From NCBI RefSeq assembly GCF_002091955.1, contig NZ_MKKY01000091.1, positions 67,001 to 131,000 of the forward strand: a DNA stretch of 64,000 nt. Direction: 5' to 3'. This document shows positions 41,760 to 50,563 of the stretch, piece after piece; position 1 is the first letter of the stretch; the number at the start of each line of letters is the position of its first letter. Source of the DNA: Rhodococcus sp. 1168. GTDB taxonomy: Bacteria; Actinomycetota; Actinomycetes; Mycobacteriales; Mycobacteriaceae. The notes beneath the pieces were generated by a model. The model did no database searches. It had not been told where the DNA came from and saw only the letters and a program-made list of their open reading frames with translations. The translations under genes and the position numbers were made by a program.

Positions 41760-42610
41760 ATCCCTGAACCGCTGAACCGCTGAACCCCGGAGGCCAATTC
41801 AGCCACCGAGAAACTCGCGTTGGCGGCGATGAACTTCTGCTGCACGACAGGTGGTGCCATGAGCGCGACCATGTCGCCGTAGACGATGAAGACTTGGCCG
41901 TTGACCTTGTCCGCGGCCGGGGCGGCGAGGAACGAGACACACGTCGCGACTCGCTCGGGGGCCATGATGTCCAGACCACCTCGCTCGGCGCCCTCGCCGA
42001 AGACTGCTGCCGTCATCTCGGTGCGAGCGCGCGGGCATATCGCGTTCGCCGTCACCCCGTAGCGCGATAACCCACGGGCGGTCGACAGCGTCAGCGCAAC
42101 GATGCAGGCCTTGGCCGCAGCGTAGTTGGCTTGGCCGGCCCCGCCCAAGAGGAACGCCTCCGACGCCGTGTTGATCACACGGCCGTACACCGGTCCGCCG
42201 ATCGCCTTCGAGGCTGATCGCCAGTGCACAGCCGCGGCACGGGAAACCGACGCATGTCCCTTCAAATGAACGGCGATCACGTCGTCCCACTGCTCCTCGG
42301 TCATGTTGAACAGCATCGAGTCGCGTGTGATGCCAGCATTGTTGACAACAATGTCCAGGCTGCCGAAGTTTGTTACCGCGGCCTCGACGAGTCGCTCTCC
42401 GAGTGACCAATCACTGACGTCGCCGAGCACAGCGACGGCCCGACCGCCCGATGCCTCGATCTCGCGCGCTACTGCTTCACCCGCTGGGCCGACGTCATTG
42501 ACCACCACGCCTGCGCCCAGTGCTGCCAGGCCCAACGCCTCGGCCCGGCCCAGACCCGCCCCCGCCCCGGTAACGATGGCAGAGCGGCCCGAAAGATCGA
42601 TGTTCTGCAT
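41531..42610 (-). CDS. SDR-family hydroxyacyl-CoA dehydrogenase with lost native stop
   Basis: The conserved body (residues 1 to about 275) is an SDR of the multifunctional-enzyme type 2 or Hsd4A kind, with VTGAGAGLGRAEALGLAALG, NNAGITRD, NTASEAFL and YAAAK motifs and the family ending GQVFIVYGDMVALMAPPVV. After the expected C-terminus near 41785 the frame passes through an 8-bp tandem repeat and continues for about 80 codons antisense to the neighbouring SDR before stopping at 41531. The extra tail looks non-native. ATG 42610 is chosen, with AGGACA upstream; a longer start at 42709 is possible. It is the only minus-strand gene in the right part of the island. Confidence 0.8.
   Translation of the reverse strand: MQNIDLSGRSAIVTGAGAGLGRAEALGLAALGAGVVVNDVGPAGEAVAREIEASGGRAVAVLGDVSDWSLGERLVEAAVTNFGSLDIVVNNAGITRDSMLFNMTEEQWDDVIAVHLKGHASVSRAAAVHWRSASKAIGGPVYGRVINTASEAFLLGGAGQANYAAAKACIVALTLSTARGLSRYGVTANAICPRARTEMTAAVFGEGAERGGLDIMAPERVATCVSFLAAPAADKVNGQVFIVYGDMVALMAPPVVQQKFIAANASFSVAELASGVQRFSGSGIQGFRGRLVHVPFGRANQPPAASLPPSTCRVVPVTYRDISEARNSAGPATSCGVPGPPRGAHRGQRCRSSSATKLV
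41746..41785. repeat. 5 x 8-bp tandem repeat between convergent SDR genes
   Basis: Five units of eight bases, CCCTAAAT, CCCTGAAT, CCCTGAAC, CGCTGAAC and CGCTGAAC, run head to tail. On the plus strand each unit contains TGA or TAA, and the stop of the plus SDR gene is in the second unit. On the minus strand the repeat has no stop in the SDR frame. As eight is not a multiple of three, each unit gained or lost shifts the frame. Confidence 0.9.
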
Positions 42611-42829
42611 GCTTTGTCCTATTGCTGGTTGTGGACCATTGGTCGCGTAGCCACTGACTGCGGTGGCCGTCGGAAGTGTCGAAGATGAGCTGTGTTCGAT
42701 CGTCGCCACTCTTACTGGAGTGGCCGGTCATCGATCCGTGTGAGTGCCTGAATGCAGATGCTCTTCGTAGATTGCGTTTAGCCCTCGGCAACGCATTCTC
42801 CTTGGTAATGTAAATCGGTAAGCGGGTCA

Positions 42830-42846
42830 ATCAAGCGCTTGCTCAA
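42830..42846 (+). promoter_or_regulatory. KstR2-type operator upstream of solute-binding protein gene 2
   Basis: This reads ATCAAGCGCTTGCTCAA, the third identical copy of the island element, with the 14-bp core at 42830-42843. It is 44 bp upstream of the ATG at 42891 in the same orientation as the other copies. It also lies in the divergent promoter region of the minus-strand SDR that starts at 42610. Confidence 0.78.
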
Positions 42847-42890
42847 CTTAACTCAGTGATGTACTGCCCCAAACAAGCTGGAGGAGCACG

Positions 42891-44507
42891 ATGCTATTTC
42901 CTGGCAAACGACGATTTGGCACCATTGCCATCGCCACGATGGCCAGCGGCCTGTTACTCGTAGGCTGCACGAGTAACGGCGACAACGATGGCTCTGGTTC
43001 GACCGACACCCAGTCCAAGCCCGGGTCCATCGGCGTCGTTGGCGACCAAGGCAAGGGCGGCGATCCGGTTGAGGGCGGCACGCTGAGCTTCGCCGGCTAC
43101 TCACCGGTCTCCACGCTCGATCCCGCCAAGACCCAGCCTGCGGGTTCCACGGGCGGCACCGAGATGGCAGCGGTCTACGACCTACTCGTCCGCTACGACG
43201 CAACCACCGAAGGCTTCGAGCCGCAGTTGGCGAAATCACTCGACGCGAACGACGATGCGACGGTCTGGACCCTGAAGCTCCGTGACGACGTCAAGTTCAG
43301 CGACGGCACCCCGCTCGACGCAGAAGCCGTAGTCGCGAGCACCAATCGCTTCAACACCAATCGCGGCGGCAACAGCCAGGCGTTCACCGCCGGCGTGAAG
43401 TCCGTCGAGGCCACCGACGCCTCCACCGTGACCTACACGATGAACCAGCCGTGGACCGAGTTCCCCTCCATGCTCGCCTTCGGCCACGGCATGGTCGTCG
43501 CCCCCAGCTCGGATCAGCCAGACGGCACGTTCAAGCCGATCGGTGCCGGCGCCTACACGATGGAGAGCCTCACCCCCGGTGCCGACCTGGTGCTTCAAGC
43601 CCGCGAGGACTACTGGAACGGCAAACCGCACTTGGACACCCTCAAGTTCGTAGCCATCAAGGATGATCAACCCAAGATCGACGCCCTCAACAGCGGGGGG
43701 ATCCAGATGGCGTTCCTCATCAACGACGCCGCCGTGAACACTGCCAAGGCCACCCTGCCCGGGTACCTCGAGACCGTCAGCCTCGGCAACTCCGTTGTGC
43801 AGATCAACCAGCGCGAGGGCCGTCCCGGTGCCGACGTACGGGTGCGCAAAGCGATGCAAATGACCATCGACCCCACCGTCGTCGACACGCGCGCCAAGAA
43901 CGGTGAGGGCATGCCCGGCACCGAGATGTTCCAGTCCTGGTCCAAGTGGCACTACGACATTGCCCCTGTGCCGCTCGATACCGACAAGGCGAAAGCACTC
44001 GTCGACGAGGCCAAGGCAGACGGCTTCGACGGGAAGATCACGTACTTCACGACCCAGACGCAGTCCGGACAGGCCACCGCTCTTGCCATCCAGGCGATGT
44101 TGCAGCCTGTCGGTATCGAGGTGAGCATCGAATACGGAGCATCGGTCACCGATGTCGTCAAGCGCCTTTACGTCGACAAAGACTTCGATATTGCCACCGG
44201 CTCGTACAGCATCGCTGACCCAGCCCCATTCACGCGTCTGTACAGCGCTTTGAACAGCACGTCGAGCAACAACATCATCGGAGTCAACGACCCGACGATG
44301 GACAAAATCCTCAGTGATGTCCAGACAGCGAAGGACGACGATGCGAAGCGCGCAGCGTTGGCCGAACTGCAGACGGAGGTCAATTCCACGGCCCCGTTCC
44401 TGCCACTTGCGGCGGGTGTCAGTTTCGTGCCATGGACCGACAACGTCTACGGTGTGGTCCCGTCACTCGACGCCATCATGTTGCTCGATCAGGCCTGGAT
44501 CGAGTAG
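42891..44507 (+). CDS. Lipoprotein solute-binding protein, family 5 (ABC importer)
   Basis: This 538-residue lipoprotein is a second family-5 solute-binding protein, paralogous to that at 21504-23105. The signal peptide has the lipobox LLLVGC with C26 as the acylated residue, followed by a flexible Asp/Gly/Ser linker. The GDPVEGGTLSFAGYSPVSTLDP segment and KFSDGTPLDAEAVVAS are typical of the family. GGAGGAG precedes the ATG. As with the first copy, no permease or ATPase is encoded nearby, so it must use transport components from elsewhere or act only as a receptor. It carries an island operator and ends in a strong terminator. Confidence 0.88.
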   Translation: MLFPGKRRFGTIAIATMASGLLLVGCTSNGDNDGSGSTDTQSKPGSIGVVGDQGKGGDPVEGGTLSFAGYSPVSTLDPAKTQPAGSTGGTEMAAVYDLLVRYDATTEGFEPQLAKSLDANDDATVWTLKLRDDVKFSDGTPLDAEAVVASTNRFNTNRGGNSQAFTAGVKSVEATDASTVTYTMNQPWTEFPSMLAFGHGMVVAPSSDQPDGTFKPIGAGAYTMESLTPGADLVLQAREDYWNGKPHLDTLKFVAIKDDQPKIDALNSGGIQMAFLINDAAVNTAKATLPGYLETVSLGNSVVQINQREGRPGADVRVRKAMQMTIDPTVVDTRAKNGEGMPGTEMFQSWSKWHYDIAPVPLDTDKAKALVDEAKADGFDGKITYFTTQTQSGQATALAIQAMLQPVGIEVSIEYGASVTDVVKRLYVDKDFDIATGSYSIADPAPFTRLYSALNSTSSNNIIGVNDPTMDKILSDVQTAKDDDAKRAALAELQTEVNSTAPFLPLAAGVSFVPWTDNVYGVVPSLDAIMLLDQAWIE

Positions 44508-44515
44508 GGGCACCA

Positions 44516-44562
44516 GGGACTGCCCTTCGGTCGATTGAGTCGGGTGGACCCGGGGCAGTCCC
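44516..44562 (+). terminator. Terminator of solute-binding protein gene 2
   Basis: GGGACTGCCC at 44516-44525 pairs perfectly with GGGCAGTCCC at 44553-44562, starting nine bases after the stop codon. The 27-base loop is long and no U-run follows, so efficiency is uncertain. Confidence 0.6.
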
Positions 44563-44633
44563 GTTGGCACCTGTGGACTAGTCGGCTAGGTGTATAGGCC
44601 GCTGCCGCGCTGTCCGCGCACCATATTTGCCAA

Positions 44634-44671
44634 GTGAACCCCCTTGCTCTCGAAAGAGCTTGGGGGTTCAC
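44634..44671. terminator. Strong hairpin between island and S4/nad genes
   Basis: GTGAACCCCC (44634-44643) pairs perfectly with GGGGGTTCAC (44662-44671); inside, after two T-T mismatches, GCTCT pairs with AGAGC around a CGAA loop. The position between convergent genes suggests a bidirectional terminator. Confidence 0.7.
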
Positions 44672-44927
44672 TCGATAAATAAGGTGTTCGCTTACCCCGG
44701 CGATAAACTCCGACCGCAGATTGGTCAGCGCCATCCGAACTGCCCCGGCGGTCATATCCAGGGCGCGGCCCGTGTACGGGCCGTCATTCCCACACGTCGT
44801 GCAAGTCCGACGTGGGATCGACATGCCACGCAGATTGGCTTCGAACGTTGGGGACGTCCTGTGCCCGGGCCTCCACGTTCTGGTGCCGTTTCGTCGACAA
44901 CCACATGGTGTCGAAATGTCCCAGAAC

Positions 44928-45299
44928 TCACATACCTCGGAGCTTGTCGAGGTCGCGTCTCTCGCGTTTGGTGGGCCGGCCTGCACCGCGGTCTCGCCGC
45001 GGCTGCGAGGCGAGAACTTCCTTTGGCGGTGGCGGTGGGCTGCGATCGATCATGCATTCGGCCACGACACCGGCACCGACACGTTTGGCGATTGCTCGCG
45101 TGACCACGACAATCTTCTCCGCACCGTCGACGCGCAGGCGGATCTCGTCGTCAGGACCGATACGTTGCCCGGCCTTGGCCGGGGTGCCGTTGACGCGGAC
45201 ATGACCGGATCGGCAGGCTGCCGCAGCAGCCGACCGCGTCTTGAACAGCCGGACAGCCCAGACCCAGCTGTCGACCCGCACACTCTGTGTTTCGACCAT
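44928..45299 (-). CDS. S4-domain RNA-binding protein (HSP15-like)
   Basis: This 123-residue protein has an N-terminal S4 RNA-binding domain: RVDSWVWAVRLFKTRSAAAA and GHVRVNGTPAKAGQRIGPDD are typical. The C-terminus is a basic, proline-containing tail. HSP15 of E. coli, with the same layout, binds stalled 50S subunits; that role is possible but not proven here. ATG 45299 is chosen; a GTG three codons upstream is possible. It follows nadC by about 12 bp on the same strand. Confidence 0.83.
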   Translation of the reverse strand: MVETQSVRVDSWVWAVRLFKTRSAAAAACRSGHVRVNGTPAKAGQRIGPDDEIRLRVDGAEKIVVVTRAIAKRVGAGVVAECMIDRSPPPPPKEVLASQPRRDRGAGRPTKRERRDLDKLRGM

Positions 45300-45311
45300 C
45301 GACAACACAAC

Positions 45312-46184
45312 CTACATGTCGAGCCCGAGGTCGAGAACCGTCACCGAATGCGTGAGACCCCCGACCGCAAGGAAATCGACACCGGTCTTCGCGTAGTCGT
45401 GCGCCACATCCAAGGTGAGTCCACCCGAGGACTCGAGCTTGGTGTGTGGTGAGAGTTTCACACGTCGCTGGACCGCCATCTGGGTCTGCCACAGCGCGAA
45501 GTTGTCGAGCAGAACCAATTCGACGCCCTCGGCGAGTACTGCGTCCAACTGCTCGAGGCTGTCGACCTCGACTTCGCAGTCGATATCGGGCGCGGCAGCG
45601 CGAACCGCCCGCAAAGCGGCGACGATCGAGCCCGCAGCGGCCACATGGTTGTCCTTGATCAGCGCAGCGTCACCGAGGCCCATCCGGTGGTTCACTCCTC
45701 CCCCGGCGCGGACGGCGTATTTCTGCAGGGCACGAAGACCGGGCAAGGTCTTGCGGCTGTCGCGGATCTTCGCGTCACTGTCGGCGACCTCGGCAACCCA
45801 TGCCGCGGTGGTGGTTGCGATGCCGGACAGATGGCACATCAAATTGAGCATCGTCCGTTCCGCTGTCAACAGGGAACGCGTCGGCGCTGTCAGGCTCAGA
45901 ACCGACTGTCCGGCTTCGACTTCGGTTCCGTCTGCAACTCGATCGACGAGCTGGTATGCCCCTTCACCGATGACCTCGTCCAGGACGAGCAGCCCTACGT
46001 CGATCCCGGCCACAGTCCCGGCCTGTCGGGCAACTACGGATGCCGACGCGATGGCGTTGGCGGGGACCGTTGCGATGGTGGTCACGTCCGGCCCGTAGCG
46101 CAGGTCCTCGTCGAGGGCGGTTCGGATGAGTGCACGCACCTCGTGTGGGTCGAGTCCCTGTTCGGTCAGTGCACTCACTGTCAA
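45312..46184 (-). CDS. nadC: Nicotinate-nucleotide pyrophosphorylase (quinolinate phosphoribosyltransferase)
   Basis: NadC converts quinolinate and PRPP to nicotinate mononucleotide in de novo NAD synthesis. The 290-residue protein has ICHLSG-type segment LNLMCHLSGIATTTA near residue 115, the RDSRKTLPGLRALQKYAVRAGG motif near 140 and ESSGGLTLD near the C-terminus. The start overlaps the nadB stop by four bases. It is the last enzyme gene of nadA-nadB-nadC. Confidence 0.95.
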   Translation of the reverse strand: MTVSALTEQGLDPHEVRALIRTALDEDLRYGPDVTTIATVPANAIASASVVARQAGTVAGIDVGLLVLDEVIGEGAYQLVDRVADGTEVEAGQSVLSLTAPTRSLLTAERTMLNLMCHLSGIATTTAAWVAEVADSDAKIRDSRKTLPGLRALQKYAVRAGGGVNHRMGLGDAALIKDNHVAAAGSIVAALRAVRAAAPDIDCEVEVDSLEQLDAVLAEGVELVLLDNFALWQTQMAVQRRVKLSPHTKLESSGGLTLDVAHDYAKTGVDFLAVGGLTHSVTVLDLGLDM

Positions 46185-47815
46185 CTCACTCCTGTCATGG
46201 CCGGTGGCCGTATCTTGTTGGAAGACAACACGAATTCGAGTGAACCGTCCTCGGCCTGTCGAATTCGCGTGCTGTGCCGCAGTGCGTCCGAAGGTGCTGG
46301 ATGGTCTCTACGGGTATGGCACCCACGACTTTCGGGTCGCGCAGCTGCCGCCTTCACCACTGCCGATGCGGTCATCGTCAGTGCTGCATCCTCGATCGAG
46401 GCGACTGCATCGGGCGAGCGTGTGGTGTCCGGCCACGCCAGGTCCACAGCCGAGCCCAGCATCGACGCCGTGTGGTCCAGGCCGCTTTCGTCGCGGACCA
46501 CTCCCACGTGCTCGGTCATCAGAACTTGTAGTTCTCGCCGCGGCACTGTGCGCATCGACGGCAGGGTGGGTTCGGCATCGACGCGGGGGCTGCCTTGTCG
46601 TTCCAGGGCTGCAATTCCAGCACGTCTCCCGACGACCAGTCCTTCGAGAAGACTGTTCGACGCCAATCGGTTTGCGCCGTGCAGGCCTGTTCGTGCCACC
46701 TCGCCGGCAGCGAGAAGACCTGGGACAGTGGTGCGACCCCATACATCGGTGACGATGCCACCGCAGGAGTAGTGCGCCGCGGGGGCGACAGGAATCAGGT
46801 GCTCGGCGGGATCGATTCCGGCTGCAAGGCACGAGGCGGTGACGGTAGGAAACCGTCTGGAAAACCCGGGGATCGCGCGTGCGTCGAGCAAGACATGGTC
46901 GGTCCCGGTGATACGCAGTCGTTCGGCGATAGCTCGCGACACCACATCGCGTGGAGCCAGGTCCCCGAGCGGATGGACACCGTCCATGAACCGGATCCCG
47001 TCGAGATCGACAAGGTGCCCGCCCTCGCCGCGTACAGCTTCACTGACCAATGGTCGTCGCCCCTCCGAACCTGGAGCGAACAGCACCGTCGGGTGGAACT
47101 GTACGAATTCCAGATCCGACACTTCCGCACCAGCATTGAGCGCGAGCGCAATACCGTCGGCAGTCGAGCCCGGCGGGTTGGTACTGCACGAGTACAACTG
47201 GCCCACACCACCAGTGGCCACCAGTACGGCAGGGCAATGGATCACGCCCATTCCCTCGGCAGAGGATGCGAGCAGTCCGCTGACCTCGCCTCGCGCAGTG
47301 AGCACGGACACGGCAGCGGTGCCGAACAAAACAGCTTGCCCCGAGACATCAAGTGCCCGTTGCACTTCAGCGCCGGTCGCATCGCCTCCCGCATGAATGA
47401 TCCGACTTCTCGAGTGTCCGCCTTCGAGTGTCCGCGCCACCGCGCCGTCGGCGCCTCGGTCGAAGACCGCACCCAATGCTTCCAACGCCGCGACTGCTTC
47501 GGGACCCCCGGAGACGATGGAACGAACCGAAGGCTCGTCGCACAAGCCTGCTCCGGCCACGCAAGTGTCGGCAACGTGATCGTCGATGGAATCACCGGAG
47601 GCGCCCGAGCCAGGGACTGCGATCCCGCCCTGGGCGTACTGCGTTGCCGTGTCCGCCGAACCGCCCTTGCTCACGGTGATGACCCGCAGTCCCCGCTGGC
47701 CGGCCGCTATTGCTGCACTGAGGCCCGCGACGCCACCGCCGATCACCACGAGATCTGCCGAAGCCTCCCACGTGATCGATACCGGTGTCGTCCTCCCCCC
47801 GAAGGACAGTGTCAC
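46181..47815 (-). CDS. nadB: L-aspartate oxidase
   Basis: NadB oxidises L-aspartate to iminoaspartate with FAD. The 544-residue protein has the N-terminal dinucleotide-binding motif [19 protein letters not shown], the [17 protein letters not shown] segment and the [17 protein letters not shown] and [18 protein letters not shown] motifs. It overlaps both nadA and nadC by four bases, so the three genes form one coupled operon. Confidence 0.95.
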   Translation of the reverse strand: MTLSFGGRTTPVSITWEASADLVVIGGGVAGLSAAIAAGQRGLRVITVSKGGSADTATQYAQGGIAVPGSGASGDSIDDHVADTCVAGAGLCDEPSVRSIVSGGPEAVAALEALGAVFDRGADGAVARTLEGGHSRSRIIHAGGDATGAEVQRALDVSGQAVLFGTAAVSVLTARGEVSGLLASSAEGMGVIHCPAVLVATGGVGQLYSCSTNPPGSTADGIALALNAGAEVSDLEFVQFHPTVLFAPGSEGRRPLVSEAVRGEGGHLVDLDGIRFMDGVHPLGDLAPRDVVSRAIAERLRITGTDHVLLDARAIPGFSRRFPTVTASCLAAGIDPAEHLIPVAPAAHYSCGGIVTDVWGRTTVPGLLAAGEVARTGLHGANRLASNSLLEGLVVGRRAGIAALERQGSPRVDAEPTLPSMRTVPRRELQVLMTEHVGVVRDESGLDHTASMLGSAVDLAWPDTTRSPDAVASIEDAALTMTASAVVKAAAARPESRGCHTRRDHPAPSDALRHSTRIRQAEDGSLEFVLSSNKIRPPAMTGVS

Positions 47816-48930
47816 TCGCCGCCGCCGGGGTTACCGATCTCGATCATCCGTTGCACCGACTTACTCGCGATGCGTGCGGTCTCGGGATCCACATGCACTT
47901 CGTCTTTGCCTTCGACGAGGCAGCGCAGCAATGCAGCCGGGGTGATCATCTTCATGTAACCGCACGATGCTCGATCGTTGACTGCCTGAAAGTCGACGTC
48001 CGGCGCTGCGCGCCGCAGTTGATGCAGCATACCGATCTCGGTTGCAACGAGTACCTGCTTGGCGCTGGTGGTGCGTGCGGCGTCGAGCATCCCACCGGTG
48101 GAAAGAATCTTGACCTTGTCCGGCGTGACGAAACCTTCGCCTGCCAAGTAGAGAGCCGATGTGGCACAACCGCATTCGGGGTGGACGTACAATTCGGCAT
48201 CGGGATGCATTCGAGACTTCTCGGCGAGTTCGTCACCGTTGATGCCGGCATGGACATGGCATTCACCTGCCCAGATGTGGAGATTCTCTCGACCGGTGAT
48301 CCGCTTGACATGCGCACCGAGGAACTGGTCCGGCAAGAACAGAACTTCGCGGCTCGGGTCGATCGACTCGACGACCTCGACGGCATTGGAGGAGGTGCAG
48401 CAGATATCGGTCAGTGCTTTGATCTCTGCGGTCGTGTTGACGTAGGACACGACTACGGCGTTCGGGTAGTCGGACTTCCACTCGCGCAGTTGCTCGGCGG
48501 TGATGGAATCCGCAAGCGAGCAGCCGGCACGCTGATCCGGAATGAGGACGGTCTTGTTCGGGCTCAGAATTTTGGCAGTCTCTGCCATGAAGTGCACACC
48601 GCAGAAGACGATCTCATCTTCCGGAACTTCCGCGGCCAGACGCGAAAGTGCCAGCGAATCTCCGACGTGATCGGCGATGTCCTGGATGGCAGGAACCTGG
48701 TAGTTGTGAGCCAGAATGGTGGCTCCCCGCAGGCGCGCAAGCCGTTTGATCTCAGCCGCCCACTCCTGCGTCGGCTCCACGCCGCCGTATCCTCCCGGTC
48801 CGTCGACGATGTCGGACACTCCAGCCCAGCTCGACTCCAGCTGCATGGAGCCGCTCATTGTCGACGCACTGACCGTCGCAGCAGTGGCCGTGGAACCACT
48901 GGTCTCGTAGCCGGTTGCACTGCTCGCCAT
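47812..48930 (-). CDS. nadA: Quinolinate synthase
   Basis: NadA condenses iminoaspartate with dihydroxyacetone phosphate to quinolinate using a [4Fe-4S] cluster. The three cluster cysteines are in [24 protein letters not shown] and [10 protein letters not shown]. The [18 protein letters not shown] segment near residue 80 is the family signature. ATG 48930 is preceded by AAGGAG and gives 372 residues; an upstream in-frame start at 49011 would overlap the regulator and its operator. It is divergent from nrtR and heads nadA-nadB-nadC. Confidence 0.95.
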   Translation of the reverse strand: MASSATGYETSGSTATAATVSASTMSGSMQLESSWAGVSDIVDGPGGYGGVEPTQEWAAEIKRLARLRGATILAHNYQVPAIQDIADHVGDSLALSRLAAEVPEDEIVFCGVHFMAETAKILSPNKTVLIPDQRAGCSLADSITAEQLREWKSDYPNAVVVSYVNTTAEIKALTDICCTSSNAVEVVESIDPSREVLFLPDQFLGAHVKRITGRENLHIWAGECHVHAGINGDELAEKSRMHPDAELYVHPECGCATSALYLAGEGFVTPDKVKILSTGGMLDAARTTSAKQVLVATEIGMLHQLRRAAPDVDFQAVNDRASCGYMKMITPAALLRCLVEGKDEVHVDPETARIASKSVQRMIEIGNPGGGE

Positions 48931-48986
48931 GGCGGAACTCCTTCGCCGATCATCCGGCCCGAAAGGTCCGGATTTCCTATGATGGG

Positions 48987-49009
48987 GTTTTCGACTTATG
49001 ATCGAAAAC
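48987..49009. promoter_or_regulatory. Putative NrtR operator
   Basis: GTTTTCGA (48987-48994) and TCGAAAAC (49002-49009) form a perfect 8-bp dyad with a seven-base spacer, 23 bp in all. It lies in the short gap between nadA and the divergent NrtR-type gene and reaches the second possible start of that gene. The position and symmetry fit autorepression and nad control by NrtR; no experiment is known to me for this sequence. Confidence 0.7.
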
Positions 49010-49705
49010 ATGATTCATCGTAGCACCGTCCATGAAGTACTCATCGCGGTGTTCCAGGTTCGGACCTTCACCGCAGGCCAGAGCCCCGAACTCGGAGTCC
49101 TGCTCTGGCAGCGTGCACTCGAGCCGGAGTTGGGCTCGTGGTCGCTGCCCGGCGGTGTCCTCGAATCCGACGAGGACCTCCCCTCCTCCGCACGTCGCCA
49201 GCTCGCCGAGAAGGTCGACGTCCGAAAAGTCGCCCACCTCGAACAACTGTCCATCTTCAGCGACCCCGATCGGGTGCCCGGAGACCGACGGATCGCCTCG
49301 ACGTTCCTGGGCCTGGTCCCGATCTCCACGGACCCGAAACTGCCGGAAGACACCGAGTGGCATCCGGTCGCGCGGCTTCCCGAGATGTCCTTCGACCACC
49401 GGACCGTCGTTCGCCACGCACGAACCCGATTGGTAGCGAAACTCTCCTATACCAACATCGCATTCGCGCTTGCGCCAGTCGAATTCGCCATGTCCACGTT
49501 GCGTGAGATATACGCCGCTGCTCTCGACTACCAGGTGGATGCGACGAATCTGCAGCGCGTGCTCGGGCGTCGAAAAGTCCTGGAGGCGACGGGCAAGACC
49601 TCGCCGTCGGGCAAGGCAGGTGGTCGTCCACCCGCCCTCTACCGGTTCGCCGACGCTTCCTTGCGCGTCACCGACGAGTTCGCCGCTTTACGCCCGCCCA
49701 GTTAG
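49010..49705 (+). CDS. nrtR: NrtR-type Nudix transcriptional regulator of NAD synthesis
   Basis: This 231-residue protein has a Nudix-like domain ([25 protein letters not shown], with a degenerate Nudix box [19 protein letters not shown] lacking the full catalytic glutamate set) followed by a winged-helix domain ending in [11 protein letters not shown]. That domain order is the hallmark of NrtR, which represses NAD biosynthesis genes and responds to ADP-ribose or NAD. It is divergent from nadA with a palindrome between. ATG 49010 is chosen; an ATG at 48998 is within the operator and is also possible. Confidence 0.88.
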   Translation: MIHRSTVHEVLIAVFQVRTFTAGQSPELGVLLWQRALEPELGSWSLPGGVLESDEDLPSSARRQLAEKVDVRKVAHLEQLSIFSDPDRVPGDRRIASTFLGLVPISTDPKLPEDTEWHPVARLPEMSFDHRTVVRHARTRLVAKLSYTNIAFALAPVEFAMSTLREIYAAALDYQVDATNLQRVLGRRKVLEATGKTSPSGKAGGRPPALYRFADASLRVTDEFAALRPPS

Positions 49706-50332
49706 GTCAGAAGGTTCGTCGTTCCATAGTGGACCCGGGACCCTGTCCTCGGCGACAGAATTCGCTCTGGGCTCCGGCTCCTCGTCGTCCAGCGTGAATC
49801 GAAGATTGTCGTGCGGGTTCATGGCGGCAAGGAGTAGTACGACGAACGAGGTCGCCAGAGCCTGCACGATCAGCACGAGCGGGGATTCCACGCCCACAGC
49901 CCGCGCTACGACGGATCCGACGGCGGGATCGTCCGGTCGGGTATGCAGGATTCCGGAGATCCACACCCCGAGGCCGAGCGTCGTTGCCGACCCCAGGAAG
50001 GAACCGAGCACCAACCCCAGGGCCATTACCGGGCCGCGGCGCTCGGTCCACGTCCAGAATCCGACCGGGAGAAGTACACCTGCGACGAGGGTGATGCACA
50101 AGAAGATGGCGACCGAATCGAATCGGTGCAGGCTCTCGCCGGTCAACGGCGCACCCCGTCCGGGTGCGAGAACGACGAGATGTTCCGCCGGGGCCAGAAG
50201 TGCCCAGCACGCGCCTGCGAGAACGCCGACCCCGACAGCAACGGCGACGGTTATTGCCAAGATCCGGAACCGAGGTATCGGTGCCGCGTCCCCGTCGAAG
50301 GTGGCGCGGTCCGATTCCATCGTCGATTCCAC
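49688..50332 (-). CDS. DUF2567 membrane protein
   Basis: This 214-residue protein has four hydrophobic segments and matches the actinobacterial DUF2567 family, which is found next to bioB in mycobacteria. No catalytic motif is visible. It overlaps the 3' end of the NrtR-type gene by 18 bp on the opposite strand and follows bsaP by six bases. The first codons contain two Met (residues 1 and 5); either may be the start. Confidence 0.8.
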   Translation of the reverse strand: MESTMESDRATFDGDAAPIPRFRILAITVAVAVGVGVLAGACWALLAPAEHLVVLAPGRGAPLTGESLHRFDSVAIFLCITLVAGVLLPVGFWTWTERRGPVMALGLVLGSFLGSATTLGLGVWISGILHTRPDDPAVGSVVARAVGVESPLVLIVQALATSFVVLLLAAMNPHDNLRFTLDDEEPEPRANSVAEDRVPGPLWNDEPSDLTGRA

Positions 50333-50338
50333 TGGCCC

Positions 50339-50554
50339 CTATCGCCTTCCCGAGGCCGCGGAGTCGTTCGATCCGTGACGCGAGCACTTCGAGGTCCATC
50401 CGTCTGGACGTATCTGCACGACCATGCGCCGACCACACTCGGCGCAGAACCGTGGGGGTTCCAGACCGAGCCGAGCCGCCTCGGTGACGGTCTCGTCCAC
50501 ACCGGGGACCAGAGGCTTTCCCGTGTGCAGGCTGTAGCGCTGATCGGTAGTCAC
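50339..50554 (-). CDS. bsaP: Biotin synthase auxiliary protein BsaP
   Basis: This 71-residue protein carries C37 and C40 in [10 protein letters not shown] and C57 in TSKCSRHG, a probable metal- or cluster-binding motif. The size, motif and position directly after bioB match BsaP, the mycobacterial protein reported to be needed for biotin synthase activity. It lies nine bases downstream of bioB on the same strand. Confidence 0.85.
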   Translation of the reverse strand: MTTDQRYSLHTGKPLVPGVDETVTEAARLGLEPPRFCAECGRRMVVQIRPDGWTSKCSRHGSNDSAASGRR

Positions 50555-50563
50555 ACCTCCACC

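Larger units (their letters stand above)
44508..44927. other. 420-bp non-coding stretch rich in hairpins at the right edge of the island
   Basis: No supportable gene is seen here. Besides the two terminators listed separately, GGCCCGT-GT-ACGGGCC forms a dyad at 44767-44782, and TCCCAC (44788-44793) with the adjacent CGTCG pairs with CGACGTGGGA ending at 44817. An open frame on the minus strand at 44489-44986 would overlap two real genes and has no family resemblance. The stretch may be the scar of the island junction. Confidence 0.5.

Noticed and set aside
41746-41785. The 8-bp repeat considered as a CRISPR array.
   Set aside because: Units are directly adjacent with no spacers and there are no cas genes.
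44634-44671. The strong hairpin considered as a tRNA or small RNA gene.
   Set aside because: It lacks the cloverleaf arms and the conserved TTC segment of a tRNA, and it lies where terminators are expected.
44489-44986. A 165-codon minus-strand frame in the 44.5-44.9 kb gap.
   Set aside because: It overlaps the ends of both flanking genes and contains two terminator hairpins; its cysteine pair CTTC alone is not enough to support a gene.
46595-47959. A 454-codon plus-strand frame antisense to nadB and nadA.
   Set aside because: NadB and NadA have complete motifs on the minus strand and the antisense translation shows no domain.
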